From positions 1-64,000 of the forward strand of contig CAYOLV010000005.1 in NCBI GenBank assembly GCA_964404895.1: DNA of 64,000 nucleotides. Direction: 5' to 3'. A program made the translations under genes and the position numbers. Positions 43,668 to 52,167 of the stretch are shown piece by piece (position 1 is the first letter of the stretch; each line of letters begins with the position of its first letter). This DNA comes from JBGSUZ01 sp964404895. Lineage in GTDB: Bacteria; Bacillota; Clostridia; Peptostreptococcales; Acidaminobacteraceae. Below the pieces are notes generated by a model that made no database searches, was not told where the DNA came from, and saw only the letters and a list, made by a program, of their open reading frames with translations.

Positions 43668-44972
43668 ATGGATACAATGCTGACAGGGGCTCACTTAGAA
43701 GCTCAAGCCTATGGCGAGCTTGGTAAAAAGGCGTCCTATGAAATGGCTACACTGGGCACCCAAGAAAAAAATAATCTACTCGCAGTCATGTCAAAAGCCA
43801 TCCTCACTGGAACCCCGGCTATTTTAGAGGCTAACGAAAAAGACCTTCTCTATGCCAAGGAAGCGGGGCTAAGCGACGCTTTAATTGAACGTTTGACGCT
43901 GACAACAATAAAGATTGAGAACATGGCACAGGGGATCACAGACCTCATCAGCCTGCCTGACCCTATCGGGGAACAAATTGAACAATTCCTTTCACCCGAT
44001 GGCTTGACCATTAATAAAATAAGAGTTCCCCTCGGACTCTTAATGATGATTTACGAATCCCGTCCAAACGTGACTGCAGACGCTGCTGCACTGGCGCTAA
44101 AGTCTGGTAACGCTATTATTTTAAAGGGTGGAAAAGAAGCCATAAACACCAACAGCGCCATTGCAGACTTGCTTATAGATGCAGGGAAAGACTCAGGTCT
44201 ACCAGTGGGGGCTATACAACTGATTCGAAGCAGTGACCGTACGCTGACCAATGCGTTAATGACCGATACTGATCACGTAGACGCTATTATTCCAAGGGGA
44301 GGCCCAGCACTTAAAAAGGCCATCTTGAATAATGCCAAGGTCCCTGTTCTCATGACAGGCTCTGGGGTTTGCCATTTGTATGTGGCGGATAGCGCGAGTC
44401 CAGAAATGGCTACCGCTATTGCCATCAATGCCAAAACTCAGCGCCCTGGAGTTTGCAATGCCATTGAAACCTTGCTAATCCACAAGGATTTTCCGAATAC
44501 CCCAGAATTGTTAATGGGTTTAATGGATAAGGGCGTTCATTTGCGAACCTGCCCTAAAATCAGCGCCCTTTTATCTGAAAAATATCCAAATGCCGCCGCC
44601 ACAAAACCGACTCCAGGTTTTTCTCCAGCGGAAGAATGGGATTATTCAGAAGAATACTTGGATTTGACTCTAACCGTCAAGCAGATAGACAGCACCGACG
44701 AAGCCATCTCCCATATTGCCACTTACAGCACGGGACATTCCGAAGCCATAGTGAGCACAGACCTCTTGGAAGCAGAACGCTTCATGAACCGAGTCCCTTC
44801 TGCCTGCGTCTACCACAATGCCAGTACAAGGTTCACCGACGGCGGCTGTTTTGGATTTGGCTGTGAGATTGGGATTGCCACACAAAAGTTACACGCACGG
44901 GGTCCAATGGGGCTTCGAGAAATTACCAGTTATCAGTATCAAATTCATGGAACGGGACAGATCCGTAAATAG
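43668..44972 (+). CDS. proA: Glutamate-5-semialdehyde dehydrogenase (gamma-glutamyl phosphate reductase)
   Basis: It reduces glutamyl 5-phosphate to the semialdehyde. The 434 residues show the aldehyde-dehydrogenase fold with YESRPNVTADAAALALKSGN, IIPRGGPALKK, the catalytic cysteine C263 in QRPGVCNA and CVYHNASTRFTDGG. The ATG directly follows the proB stop codon, with GGTGGAG inside the proB end as ribosome binding site. proC is not in the window. Confidence 0.97.
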   Translation: MDTMLTGAHLEAQAYGELGKKASYEMATLGTQEKNNLLAVMSKAILTGTPAILEANEKDLLYAKEAGLSDALIERLTLTTIKIENMAQGITDLISLPDPIGEQIEQFLSPDGLTINKIRVPLGLLMMIYESRPNVTADAAALALKSGNAIILKGGKEAINTNSAIADLLIDAGKDSGLPVGAIQLIRSSDRTLTNALMTDTDHVDAIIPRGGPALKKAILNNAKVPVLMTGSGVCHLYVADSASPEMATAIAINAKTQRPGVCNAIETLLIHKDFPNTPELLMGLMDKGVHLRTCPKISALLSEKYPNAAATKPTPGFSPAEEWDYSEEYLDLTLTVKQIDSTDEAISHIATYSTGHSEAIVSTDLLEAERFMNRVPSACVYHNASTRFTDGGCFGFGCEIGIATQKLHARGPMGLREITSYQYQIHGTGQIRK

Positions 44973-45012
44973 ATTTTGAATTCTTCGAAAAATCATGAGC
45001 TGGATTACCGGC

Positions 45013-45062
45013 ATAAAAAAAGATTGCTTTAAGGCATTTACCTTAAAGCAATCTTTCTTTTT
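45013..45062. terminator. Bidirectional terminator between proA and hbd
   Basis: A perfect 16-bp stem (45019-45034 with 45041-45056) with a 6-nt loop has T runs on both strands. It serves convergent proBA and crt-hbd. Confidence 0.92.
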
Positions 45063-45100
45063 TATGAATCCATTCATCTTATTGATGAACAATTGATGTT

Positions 45101-45949
45101 CTATTTGCTGTAGTCGTAGAAACCTTTGCCAGTTTTCTTGCCCAACAAATTGCCTCTAACCATTTTTTTAAGCAATGGGTGAGGTCTGTATTTGCTGTCG
45201 CCAAACTCTTTGTAAAGGACTTCCATAATTGCCAAGTTCACATCATTTCCAATCATGTCAGCAAGGGCTAAAGGACCGATTGGGTGGTTTGCGCCAAGCA
45301 TCATCGCTTTATCAATATCTTCTGCAGTTGCAACGCCTTCTGCGTAAATCGCCACAGCTTCATTGATCATTGGAATTAAGATTCTGTTCACGACGAAGCC
45401 TGGTGCTTCTTCTACTTTAACAGGCTCTTTGCCCACTCTGAGTGCCATAGTGTGGATGGCGTCATAAGTCTCATCCGTTGTGGCAATGCCGCGAATGATT
45501 TCAACCAACTTCATAACGGGAACTGGATTGAAGAAGTGCATGCCGATGACTCTGTCAGGTCGGCTAGTTGCTGCTGCAATCTCTGTAATGCTGAGAGAGG
45601 ATGTATTCGTTGCCAAAATAGCTTCTGGCTTAATCACCGCATCTAGTCCTGCGAATATTTTTTTCTTGAGTTCCATGTTTTCAGTGGCTGCTTCAATAAT
45701 CAAGTCTGCATCTTTAAGAGGCTCGTCGTCTTGAGACGTGATAATTCTAGCAAGGCTGGCTTTCATGTCTTCTTCAGTCATTTTGCCCTTTTCTACAGAC
45801 TTGGCAAAATTCTTCTCTATGTACTTCATTCCCTTTTCAAGGGCTTCTTTTTGAATGTCTTTCATCACCACGGTGTAACCGCTTTGAGCAAGGATTTGAA
45901 CAATCCCAGAACCCATTGTGCCTGATCCGATAACTGCAATTTTATTCAT
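45101..45949 (-). CDS. hbd: 3-hydroxybutyryl-CoA dehydrogenase
   Basis: It interconverts acetoacetyl-CoA and 3-hydroxybutyryl-CoA with NAD(P)H. The 282-residue protein has the nucleotide-binding VIGSGTMGSG near the N-terminus, S117 in NTSSLS, the catalytic H138 in MHFFNPVPVM and the C-terminal 3HCDH domain. ATAGGAGG precedes the ATG. It lies 12 bp after crt. Thiolase and butyryl-CoA dehydrogenase genes are not adjacent. Confidence 0.94.
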   Translation of the reverse strand: MNKIAVIGSGTMGSGIVQILAQSGYTVVMKDIQKEALEKGMKYIEKNFAKSVEKGKMTEEDMKASLARIITSQDDEPLKDADLIIEAATENMELKKKIFAGLDAVIKPEAILATNTSSLSITEIAAATSRPDRVIGMHFFNPVPVMKLVEIIRGIATTDETYDAIHTMALRVGKEPVKVEEAPGFVVNRILIPMINEAVAIYAEGVATAEDIDKAMMLGANHPIGPLALADMIGNDVNLAIMEVLYKEFGDSKYRPHPLLKKMVRGNLLGKKTGKGFYDYSK

Positions 45950-45961
45950 ATTGATGACCTC

Positions 45962-46738
45962 CTATCGATTTTGGAATGCATATTTTTCTTTGTTTAAGAA
46001 TGCGGCCATAGCCCCTTTTTGGTCTTCTGTTGCAAAGCCAAGGGCAAAATAACTTTCTTCAACTGCACTGCCTGTTACCGAATCCAGATTTAAACCTGTA
46101 TCGATCGCCGCTTTTGCGTATCTCACTGCCAATTGACCATTTCCAGCGATTTTTTTCGCTAACTTCATAACTTCTTCCATAAAGGTTTCTTCATCGTATA
46201 CATGGTTGACTAAGCCTATTTGAAGCGCTTCCTCTGCTCCGATGTTTCCACCTGTGTAGATCAATTCTTTTGCCTTTGCCACTCCAACGACTTTCGGAAG
46301 TCTTTGTGTGCCAGCAAACCCTGGGGTAATGCCTAGTCCCACTTCTGGTTGACCAAATTTAGCTTTAACCGATGCTAGGCGCATATCGCAGGCCAGAGAA
46401 AGTTCACAGCCGCCGCCTAATGCAAAACCATTGACTGCTGCAATGACAGGTTTCACACATCTTTCGATTTGAGTAAATACCCCTTGACCCAGTCGTGCAA
46501 ATGCTCTTGCCCCTTCTGCGTTTAGGTTTGCCATTTCGCTAATGTCTGCACCCGCTACAAATGCTTTGCCTTCACCTGTTAAAACGATTACAGATACCGA
46601 CTCGTCTTTTTCAAGTTCAGCAAAAATAGTTCCTAAATCCATCAGCGTTTCTGAATTCAGCGCGTTGAGCGCTTTAGGACGATTCATTTTGACAATCGCC
46701 ACTGAGTCTTCTCTCAATACGAGAATATTAGGTTCCAT
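45962..46738 (-). CDS. crt: Enoyl-CoA hydratase (crotonase)
   Basis: It hydrates crotonyl-CoA. The 258 residues contain the oxyanion-hole segment VAGADISEM, GGGCELSLACDMR and PEVGLGITPGFAGTQRLP, with E112 and E132 as the paired catalytic glutamates. GGAGGTG precedes the ATG at a slightly long spacing. It is co-directional with hbd (12 bp) and may be read from the promoter of the small membrane protein upstream. Confidence 0.93.
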   Translation of the reverse strand: MEPNILVLREDSVAIVKMNRPKALNALNSETLMDLGTIFAELEKDESVSVIVLTGEGKAFVAGADISEMANLNAEGARAFARLGQGVFTQIERCVKPVIAAVNGFALGGGCELSLACDMRLASVKAKFGQPEVGLGITPGFAGTQRLPKVVGVAKAKELIYTGGNIGAEEALQIGLVNHVYDEETFMEEVMKLAKKIAGNGQLAVRYAKAAIDTGLNLDSVTGSAVEESYFALGFATEDQKGAMAAFLNKEKYAFQNR

Positions 46739-46813
46739 AATGAATACACCTCCATAAGATGTCTGCCATACAGCTGAGGGCGTCCCAACTCACCTTCGCT
46801 ATACATTTGATTT

Positions 46814-47161
46814 TTAATGCATGCTCGCTTCTAACGCAAATCCAATCAAGATCAGTGTAAAAGCCACAAGAGCTGGTACAACGCCGTGATCTTCCATTCC
46901 CTCAACTTCGTTTCCCTTGCCTTGTTTTCTGAGTTGTCGGCCTTTTACCAAATATTGATAGCGCATTTCTGGTGTTCCAATGAACATCATGGATGCATAA
47001 ACCATTGAAAAAGCTGCAAAAACAAAGCACAAAACATATATCCCCTGGATAATCGGCCACTTGACAATTACAGCAATCAGTCCGCCAATGAGAACGCTGA
47101 TCCCTAGTGCGATCCCCATCCATTTTGCCCATAACATTGTAAACTGCTCTAATCGTTTCAA
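46814..47161 (-). CDS. Small membrane protein of unknown function
   Basis: Not recognised. The 115 residues have three predicted membrane helices (about 15-33, 40-61, 94-111) and a charged cytoplasmic loop between helices two and three (YLVKGRQLRKQGKGNEVEGM). The start is TTG with AGGAGGG 6-7 nt upstream; the first internal ATG has no ribosome binding site. It lies 75 bp upstream of crt-hbd on the same strand and may share a transcript. A function cannot be given. Confidence 0.75.
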   Translation of the reverse strand: MKRLEQFTMLWAKWMGIALGISVLIGGLIAVIVKWPIIQGIYVLCFVFAAFSMVYASMMFIGTPEMRYQYLVKGRQLRKQGKGNEVEGMEDHGVVPALVAFTLILIGFALEASMH

Positions 47162-47193
47162 ATGGATCCCTCCTGATCAAATTCCTCGGTTTT

Positions 47194-47202
47194 ATTATAG
47201 CA
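47194..47202 (-). promoter_or_regulatory. Extended -10 promoter of the small membrane protein (and possibly crt-hbd)
   Basis: TGCTATAAT on the minus strand, about 33 bp before the TTG start. The -35 region is weak. Confidence 0.5.
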
Positions 47203-47272
47203 TCCTTTGATAAAGAAAGTTTATTAAAAAATTTGAACCTTTCAAAATTAATTGCGTTGTCAGAACATTTTC

Positions 47273-47281
47273 TGTTATGAT
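47273..47281 (+). promoter_or_regulatory. Extended -10 promoter of the aminotransferase
   Basis: TGTTATGAT on the plus strand, 87 bp upstream of the start, with TTGCGT at 18 bp as a poor -35. Confidence 0.45.
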
Positions 47282-47368
47282 ATTTTTATGATAAGTGCAA
47301 ATATTCCTATATTTCTAAAAAATCCTGTCATTTGATTAGGGTTCATTATTTAAAGGAGGATTCAAACC

Positions 47369-48607
47369 ATGACGATTCATTCTATGGTCGCTGCTCATTC
47401 AAAACGACCTATCGTTCCAGACATCATCTTCGGTACAAGCAAAGAGGCGCAAGACGCTGAAAAGAAATTTGGCAAGAGCGCAGTGATCAACGCAACGATC
47501 GGTGCTTTGATGGACGATGAAGGAGAACTTGTATTTTTCAGTTCCGTTATGAAACACATGCGGGAAATGTCAGATGCAAAATTGGCTGAATACGCTCCGA
47601 TTGCAGGGATTCCTGAATATTTAACCAATGTTCAGAAAGCTTGTTTTAAAGATTTTACACCAAAAGGCTTTATTGAAGCTGTTGCTACACCAGGTGGTAC
47701 TGGCGCTATTAAGCATGCCGTTTGGAACTATACGGATATGGGTGACGAAATTCTCACTGCCAACTGGTACTGGGCACCTTACAAAACCATTGCAGAAGAG
47801 CACGGCAGAAAAATTAGAACTTTCAACTACTTCGACTTTGAAACCAACAGCATGGACATGGGTTCTTTCAAGACAGAAGTGGAAAATTTGTTAAAAACTC
47901 AAGATCGCATTTTGATTATTTTAAATACACCGGCACACAACCCAACAGGTTACAGTGTTTCTGACAAAGAATGGGAAGAAATTAACAGCTTTATTCGTGC
48001 AAAAGCCATTGAAACAGGCAAAAAAATAATCCTTTTCGTAGACGTGGCTTACATCGACTTTGCAGGGACAGCAGAAGATACCAGAAGATTCTTCAGAAAC
48101 TTTGACGACCTTCCAGAAAACTTCCTCGTCCTCGTTGGTTTCAGTATGTCAAAAGGTTATACCCTCTACGGTATGCGTTGTGGCGCTATTATTTGTGTCG
48201 CAGCCAACCAAGAAATCGCCACCGAATTTAAAGACGTCTGCTCCTTCTCTAACCGTGGCGCTTGGTCAAATGGTACAAGAGCTGCCATGCATGCCCTTGC
48301 CGATGCTTATGAAGACCCCGCCTATTACAACGCCATCGAAACGGAAAGAGAAGAGTTCAGATTGCTTCTTGACCGCAGAAACAATGCGTTCATTGAAGCG
48401 GCAAAAGCTTGCGGTTTAACGACTGTACCTTTCACAGCGGGCTTCTTCGTCTCAATTCCTTGTGACGACCCAATGGCCATTGCGGCAAAACTCAAAGAAG
48501 ACAATCTCTTTGTGATTCCGCTCCAAAAAGGACTTCGTTTTGCACCTTGTGCTGTTTCTGAAGAAAAATGCAGAAAAGCGCCAGCCATGATCAAAAAATA
48601 TTTATAA
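47369..48607 (+). CDS. Class I/II pyridoxal-phosphate aminotransferase
   Basis: A fold-type I transaminase of 412 residues; K262 in FSMSKGYTLYGMRCG is the expected PLP lysine, with NTPAHNPTGYS and DVAYIDFAG as cofactor-site blocks. The family includes aromatic and aspartate aminotransferases of anaerobic amino-acid fermenters; the substrate cannot be fixed from sequence. AAAGGAGG precedes the ATG. It is followed by a Trp T-box and a tryptophan-type transporter, so an aromatic substrate is possible but inferred only from position. Confidence 0.88.
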   Translation: MTIHSMVAAHSKRPIVPDIIFGTSKEAQDAEKKFGKSAVINATIGALMDDEGELVFFSSVMKHMREMSDAKLAEYAPIAGIPEYLTNVQKACFKDFTPKGFIEAVATPGGTGAIKHAVWNYTDMGDEILTANWYWAPYKTIAEEHGRKIRTFNYFDFETNSMDMGSFKTEVENLLKTQDRILIILNTPAHNPTGYSVSDKEWEEINSFIRAKAIETGKKIILFVDVAYIDFAGTAEDTRRFFRNFDDLPENFLVLVGFSMSKGYTLYGMRCGAIICVAANQEIATEFKDVCSFSNRGAWSNGTRAAMHALADAYEDPAYYNAIETEREEFRLLLDRRNNAFIEAAKACGLTTVPFTAGFFVSIPCDDPMAIAAKLKEDNLFVIPLQKGLRFAPCAVSEEKCRKAPAMIKKYL

Positions 48608-48622
48608 TTTTCAAAATTGTTC

Positions 48623-48651
48623 TTGACCAAACTTCTGGTCTGTGATTAAAT
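48623..48651 (+). promoter_or_regulatory. Promoter of the T-box leader
   Basis: TTGACC (48623-48628), a 17-bp spacer and TTAAAT (48646-48651) with TGA directly upstream (extended -10). Confidence 0.5.
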
Positions 48652-48699
48652 GAGACAAATTAGTAAGCTCAGTCGGCAACAAATCGACTGGACATAATT

Positions 48700-49014
48700 T
48701 CATAACAAAGCGTAGATTGAGAGTAGTAAAATACAGAAGACCCTATAGAGAGTTAGGCATTGGTGGAAGCCTGACAGGAAATCCGTATTCGAATGGACTC
48801 ATGAGTGGAAGCTGAACTTAAGTAGGCGACACGGGTTTCTCCCGTTACAGAGATAGAATATCGGCAAATTTAGTTACCGCAGCGACGCACTCGCATGCGC
48901 TAAGAACCCTAACTCGCCTGTATTTGAAAAAGATAGCAGCTCTTGCTGCTAACCAGAGGTGGTACCGCGAATCATTCGCCCTCTATTTGCTATAAGCAGA
49001 TAGAGGGCTTTTTT
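48700..49014 (+). promoter_or_regulatory. T-box riboswitch, tryptophan specifier, with terminator
   Basis: The leader has the full T-box layout. Stem I carries AGTA on its 5' side (48722-48725), a middle helix AATAC (48730-48734) with GTATT (48785-48789), and the AGAGAG bulge and GGTG distal loop. The specifier loop reads GAA-TGG-A before CTC, which pairs with GAG at 48719-48721. This puts the specifier at TGG (48794-48796), a Trp codon. The T-box AGGTGGTACCGCG is at 48957-48969. The competing terminator is 48978-48990 with 48996-49008 plus six T. Uncharged tRNA-Trp would favour readthrough into the ABC transporter genes. Confidence 0.92.
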
Positions 49015-49132
49015 GTTGTCAAAACCTGAAAAAGGTTCTTCTCACAAAGGATTCACACCCATCTTAACTCATTCCTCACTCTCTCGCTTTGGACTTATCC
49101 CTTCACACCCAAATCCAAAGGAGGCATTACCC

Positions 49133-50137
49133 ATGAAAAAGACATTGTCTGCTAAAACTGCTTTAAGAATCCTTTTAACCTTTTTAATCCTCAGCACCAG
49201 TCTCTTGGCTTTTGGCTGCAGCACTTCTAAAACAGCCAGCTCTAGTTCCGAAACGACGCCTGCCCCTTCCACAGAAATCATTGAGATCGGCATTACACAA
49301 ATCGTGGAACATCCTTCCCTAGACTTAATTCGTAGCGGTATTGAAGCCGCCCTGAAAGATCAAGGTTTTAATTCTGCAACCAATCTGAAAATTGACTACC
49401 AAAATGCCCAAGGCAATATGGAAAACACTCAGCTCATTGCCCAAAAATTCAATAACAAAAATAAAAAATTGGTCATCGCCATTACGACCCCATCGGCACA
49501 AGCAGCTTTTCAAACCGTGAAGGACGTTCCTGTTATTTTCTCTGCAGTCACCGACCCTAAGGGCGCAGGTTTAGACGCTAAGGGCATTACAGGCGTCAGC
49601 GACATGACCCCTATTAGAAAACAGCTTGAACTTTTAAAGCAACTTCTTCCAGAAGCTAAAACTGTGGGCATGGTTTACAATACGGGAGAGCAAAATTCAG
49701 TGGTTCAAGTGGAACTCGCAGAAAAGATTGCCAAAGAATTAGGACTGGAAATTGTCAGCACAGGCGTTTCCAATACCAACGACATGCCTCAAGCACTAGA
49801 CCAAATTCTTTCTAAATCCGATGTCTTTTATGCCCACGTAGACAACAGCCTTGCCACAGCTTTTACTTTGCTAGCCGAAAAAGCCAATACTGCTAACGTG
49901 CCCATCATTGGCGCTGTTGAAAATTATGTCACCGATGGCGCCCTTGCCACAGACGGCATCGATAATTATGATATCGGTTATCAAACAGGTCTCATGGCGG
50001 CAAAGATACTGAAAGGCGAAAGCGTTGAAAATTTACCCATTGAAACCGTTGCCAATACTCAAGTCATCATTTCTAAGAAAGTAGCCGAACGTTTTAAAAT
50101 CAACATTCCCGAAGCGTTAAAAGGCAAGCTCATATGA
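49133..50137 (+). CDS. trpX: ABC transporter substrate-binding lipoprotein, TrpX-like
   Basis: This binding protein of the family found with tryptophan/tyrosine transporters delivers the amino acid to the permease. The 334-residue precursor has a signal peptide and a lipobox AFGC (lipidated C29), a Ser/Thr linker, and a two-lobed periplasmic-type fold (EIGITQIVEHPSLD, ITTPSAQAAF, VDNSLATAFTLLAEKA). The frame extends back to 49013 inside the terminator, but AAAGGAGG precedes the ATG at 49133. The Trp T-box upstream supports tryptophan as substrate. It overlaps the permease start by 4 bp. Confidence 0.88.
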   Translation: MKKTLSAKTALRILLTFLILSTSLLAFGCSTSKTASSSSETTPAPSTEIIEIGITQIVEHPSLDLIRSGIEAALKDQGFNSATNLKIDYQNAQGNMENTQLIAQKFNNKNKKLVIAITTPSAQAAFQTVKDVPVIFSAVTDPKGAGLDAKGITGVSDMTPIRKQLELLKQLLPEAKTVGMVYNTGEQNSVVQVELAEKIAKELGLEIVSTGVSNTNDMPQALDQILSKSDVFYAHVDNSLATAFTLLAEKANTANVPIIGAVENYVTDGALATDGIDNYDIGYQTGLMAAKILKGESVENLPIETVANTQVIISKKVAERFKINIPEALKGKLI

Positions 50138-51012
50138 TTGCCCTCGGTGCTATTTTCGCCATTATGGCTTATGGTGTGCACCTAAGCTATAAACAATTAA
50201 ATTTTCCAGACCTCACCGTAGACGGCAGCTTCCCCCTCGGAGCTGCTCTCTGCGCTACAGGGATGACCTTTCACATGCCCCTTGTCCTTTGTATGCTCCT
50301 CAGCATTGTGGGCGGTCTGATGGCAGGTTTATGCACGGGGCTTCTCCACACCAAACTCAAACTGTCCGATCTGCTTTCAGGTATATTGGTCATGATTGCC
50401 CTATACAGCATTAATTTGAGAATAATGGGCAAGCCCAATACCCCTCTCCTGGGACTGAGCCATCCTTTTCAAGGGGAGCAAGCCCTCTTTTACATTCTTC
50501 TATTGCTGATTGTTGTAAAGCTGACCATTGGTCATTTTTATAAAAGCCGCATGGGGATGATGGTAAGAGCTACTGGGGAAAATCCATCATTTGTGACTAG
50601 TCTTGGACTGAACCCAGACTTTTATAAAGTCATAGGTCTGATGTTTGCCAATGGCTTGGTGGCATTTTCAGGTGCTCTTATGGCCCTTTACCAAGGTTAC
50701 GCCGATGTGGGCATGGGACTTGGGATTATGGTGGCAGGTCTGGCTTCAGTGATTATTGGCGAGAAACTTTTCAAATCTGTCATTTTGGGAAGTGTGGCCT
50801 ATAGAGCCCTCATCGGACTAGCTTTTAGCCTTGGAGTTGCTCCTAGTGATATTAAACTGATTACTGCCGCCCTCATCGTGCTCATGATCTCACCTGCCCT
50901 TCGCCCTAAGGGTTTTAATTTTAAAAGGAGGTTTCCTCATGCTCGAGTGCCGCAATTTATCCAAAACCTATACCAGCGCCCATCAAACCGCCAAAGTCCT
51001 GACACACTTTAA
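50134..51012 (+). CDS. trpY: ABC transporter permease, TrpY-like
   Basis: An integral membrane permease (292 residues, about 8 hydrophobic segments) of the branched-chain-like class that partners TrpX-type proteins (FPDLTVDGSFPLGAA, TGENPSFVTSLGL). The ATG overlaps the trpX stop. The frame runs 74 bp into the ATPase gene, giving a hydrophilic tail of about 24 residues that looks unlike a conserved end. Whether that tail is real or a late frameshift cannot be judged here. Confidence 0.88.
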   Translation: MIALGAIFAIMAYGVHLSYKQLNFPDLTVDGSFPLGAALCATGMTFHMPLVLCMLLSIVGGLMAGLCTGLLHTKLKLSDLLSGILVMIALYSINLRIMGKPNTPLLGLSHPFQGEQALFYILLLLIVVKLTIGHFYKSRMGMMVRATGENPSFVTSLGLNPDFYKVIGLMFANGLVAFSGALMALYQGYADVGMGLGIMVAGLASVIIGEKLFKSVILGSVAYRALIGLAFSLGVAPSDIKLITAALIVLMISPALRPKGFNFKRRFPHARVPQFIQNLYQRPSNRQSPDTL

Positions 51013-51730
51013 CCTGACCCTTGCACCAGGGAGTTTCAACATATTGATTGGAGGTAACGGTGCTGGAAAAAGCACCTTAATGAACTTGATTACTGGAAAT
51101 ACCCTGCCCGACGCAGGTCAGATTTTAATTGAGGGCGAAGAGATTCAAACCCTCCCCGCCCATGTGCGCCACAGCTTTATAACCACCCTCCAGCAAAATA
51201 CCAATTTTGGAAGTTTGGGTTCCATGACCCTTATGGAGAATATGGCTTTAGTCGCTGCCAAGGGAAAATCTTTTGGTCTTCAAAGGGTACTGCCTCACCG
51301 AAAAGCTTCTCAACTGGGGTTAAGACAGGCCTATCAAGAAATATTGGCAGAATTAGATATGGGTTTAGAACAGTTCTTAGATACGCCCGTCGCTCATTTG
51401 TCTGGGGGACAAAAACAAGCCTTGACCTTGGCCATGAGTCTTTTTAACATTCCAAAACTCCTGCTTTTAGACGAGCATACCGCTGCCCTTGACCCCAAGA
51501 CTTCCCAGCGGATCATGGCGCTGACAGAGCGCTTTGTCAAGAAGCATCAAATCACAACCTTGATGATTACCCACGACTTAGAACAAGCTATTCAGCACGG
51601 TGACAGACTGATCTTGCTGGACTCTGGGCAGATTGCCATGGACTGCTTTGGGGCAGAAAAAAAGGCCCTTCAACCGAAGGACCTGATGACTTGCTATTTT
51701 AAATCTACATTTTTAAAGATGACCAAGTAA
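50939..51730 (+). CDS. trpZ: ABC transporter ATP-binding protein, TrpZ-like
   Basis: Energises the transporter. The 263 residues include Walker A GGNGAGKST at 38-46, the signature LSGGQ at 154-158, Walker B LLLLDEHTAALD and the switch histidine in ITHDLEQA. A strong AAAAGGAGG site inside the permease gene sets the start. Its last 37 bp overlap the end of convergent lspA. Confidence 0.93.
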   Translation: MLECRNLSKTYTSAHQTAKVLTHFNLTLAPGSFNILIGGNGAGKSTLMNLITGNTLPDAGQILIEGEEIQTLPAHVRHSFITTLQQNTNFGSLGSMTLMENMALVAAKGKSFGLQRVLPHRKASQLGLRQAYQEILAELDMGLEQFLDTPVAHLSGGQKQALTLAMSLFNIPKLLLLDEHTAALDPKTSQRIMALTERFVKKHQITTLMITHDLEQAIQHGDRLILLDSGQIAMDCFGAEKKALQPKDLMTCYFKSTFLKMTK

Positions 51731-52149
51731 CACATCAATGCCGTTCCGCAGACGATGAACACGTCCGCAACGTTGAATATGGCAAAGTTGATAAATCTGA
51801 ATTCAAAATAGTCGATGACGTAATTGAATACCAGTCGGTCGATCCAGTTCCCTATAGCGCCACCTGCAATTAATGCAAGAGACAGGGAGAGCCATGGACT
51901 TGCGCCTGTGGTCACACTTCTGTATAAGAGCCCTAGCACAAAGCAAATGACAATTGCCGTGAAGATAATGAGGAACAATTGTTTATCGCTGAGAATGCTG
52001 AAAGCCGCACCATCGTTTTTAGCAAAGGTTAAATGGAAAATGTTCTTCAGCAAAGGGAACGACCCGATGGGTTCTAAATATTTTACCGCCAAAATTTTTG
52101 ACAGCCGATCTACGATGACAATTCCAATGACTAGCAAATAAAACAACAC
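51694..52149 (-). CDS. lspA: Lipoprotein signal peptidase (signal peptidase II)
   Basis: It cleaves signal peptides of prolipoproteins at the membrane, such as those of the PrsA-like and TrpX-like products here. The 151-residue protein has four membrane segments. The aspartates D113 (NYVIDYFEFR) and D129 (FNVADVFI) match the catalytic pair, and GGAIGNWIDR is the conserved block. The start is GTG at 52149; a TTG one codon later is equally compatible with GGAGG. It lies 18 bp after cls and overlaps the 3' end of the ABC ATPase gene. Confidence 0.93.
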   Translation of the reverse strand: MLFYLLVIGIVIVDRLSKILAVKYLEPIGSFPLLKNIFHLTFAKNDGAAFSILSDKQLFLIIFTAIVICFVLGLLYRSVTTGASPWLSLSLALIAGGAIGNWIDRLVFNYVIDYFEFRFINFAIFNVADVFIVCGTALMCYLVIFKNVDLK

Positions 52150-52167
52150 ACTGTGCCTCCTTATGCA

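Noticed and set aside
48625..48640. GACCA/TGGTC hairpin as the aminotransferase terminator
   Set aside because: Short stem, no T run, and it overlaps the T-box promoter.
49013..49132. Upstream extension of the substrate-binding protein
   Set aside because: The extension begins inside the T-box terminator T run; the ATG at 49133 has the ribosome binding site and a proper signal peptide.
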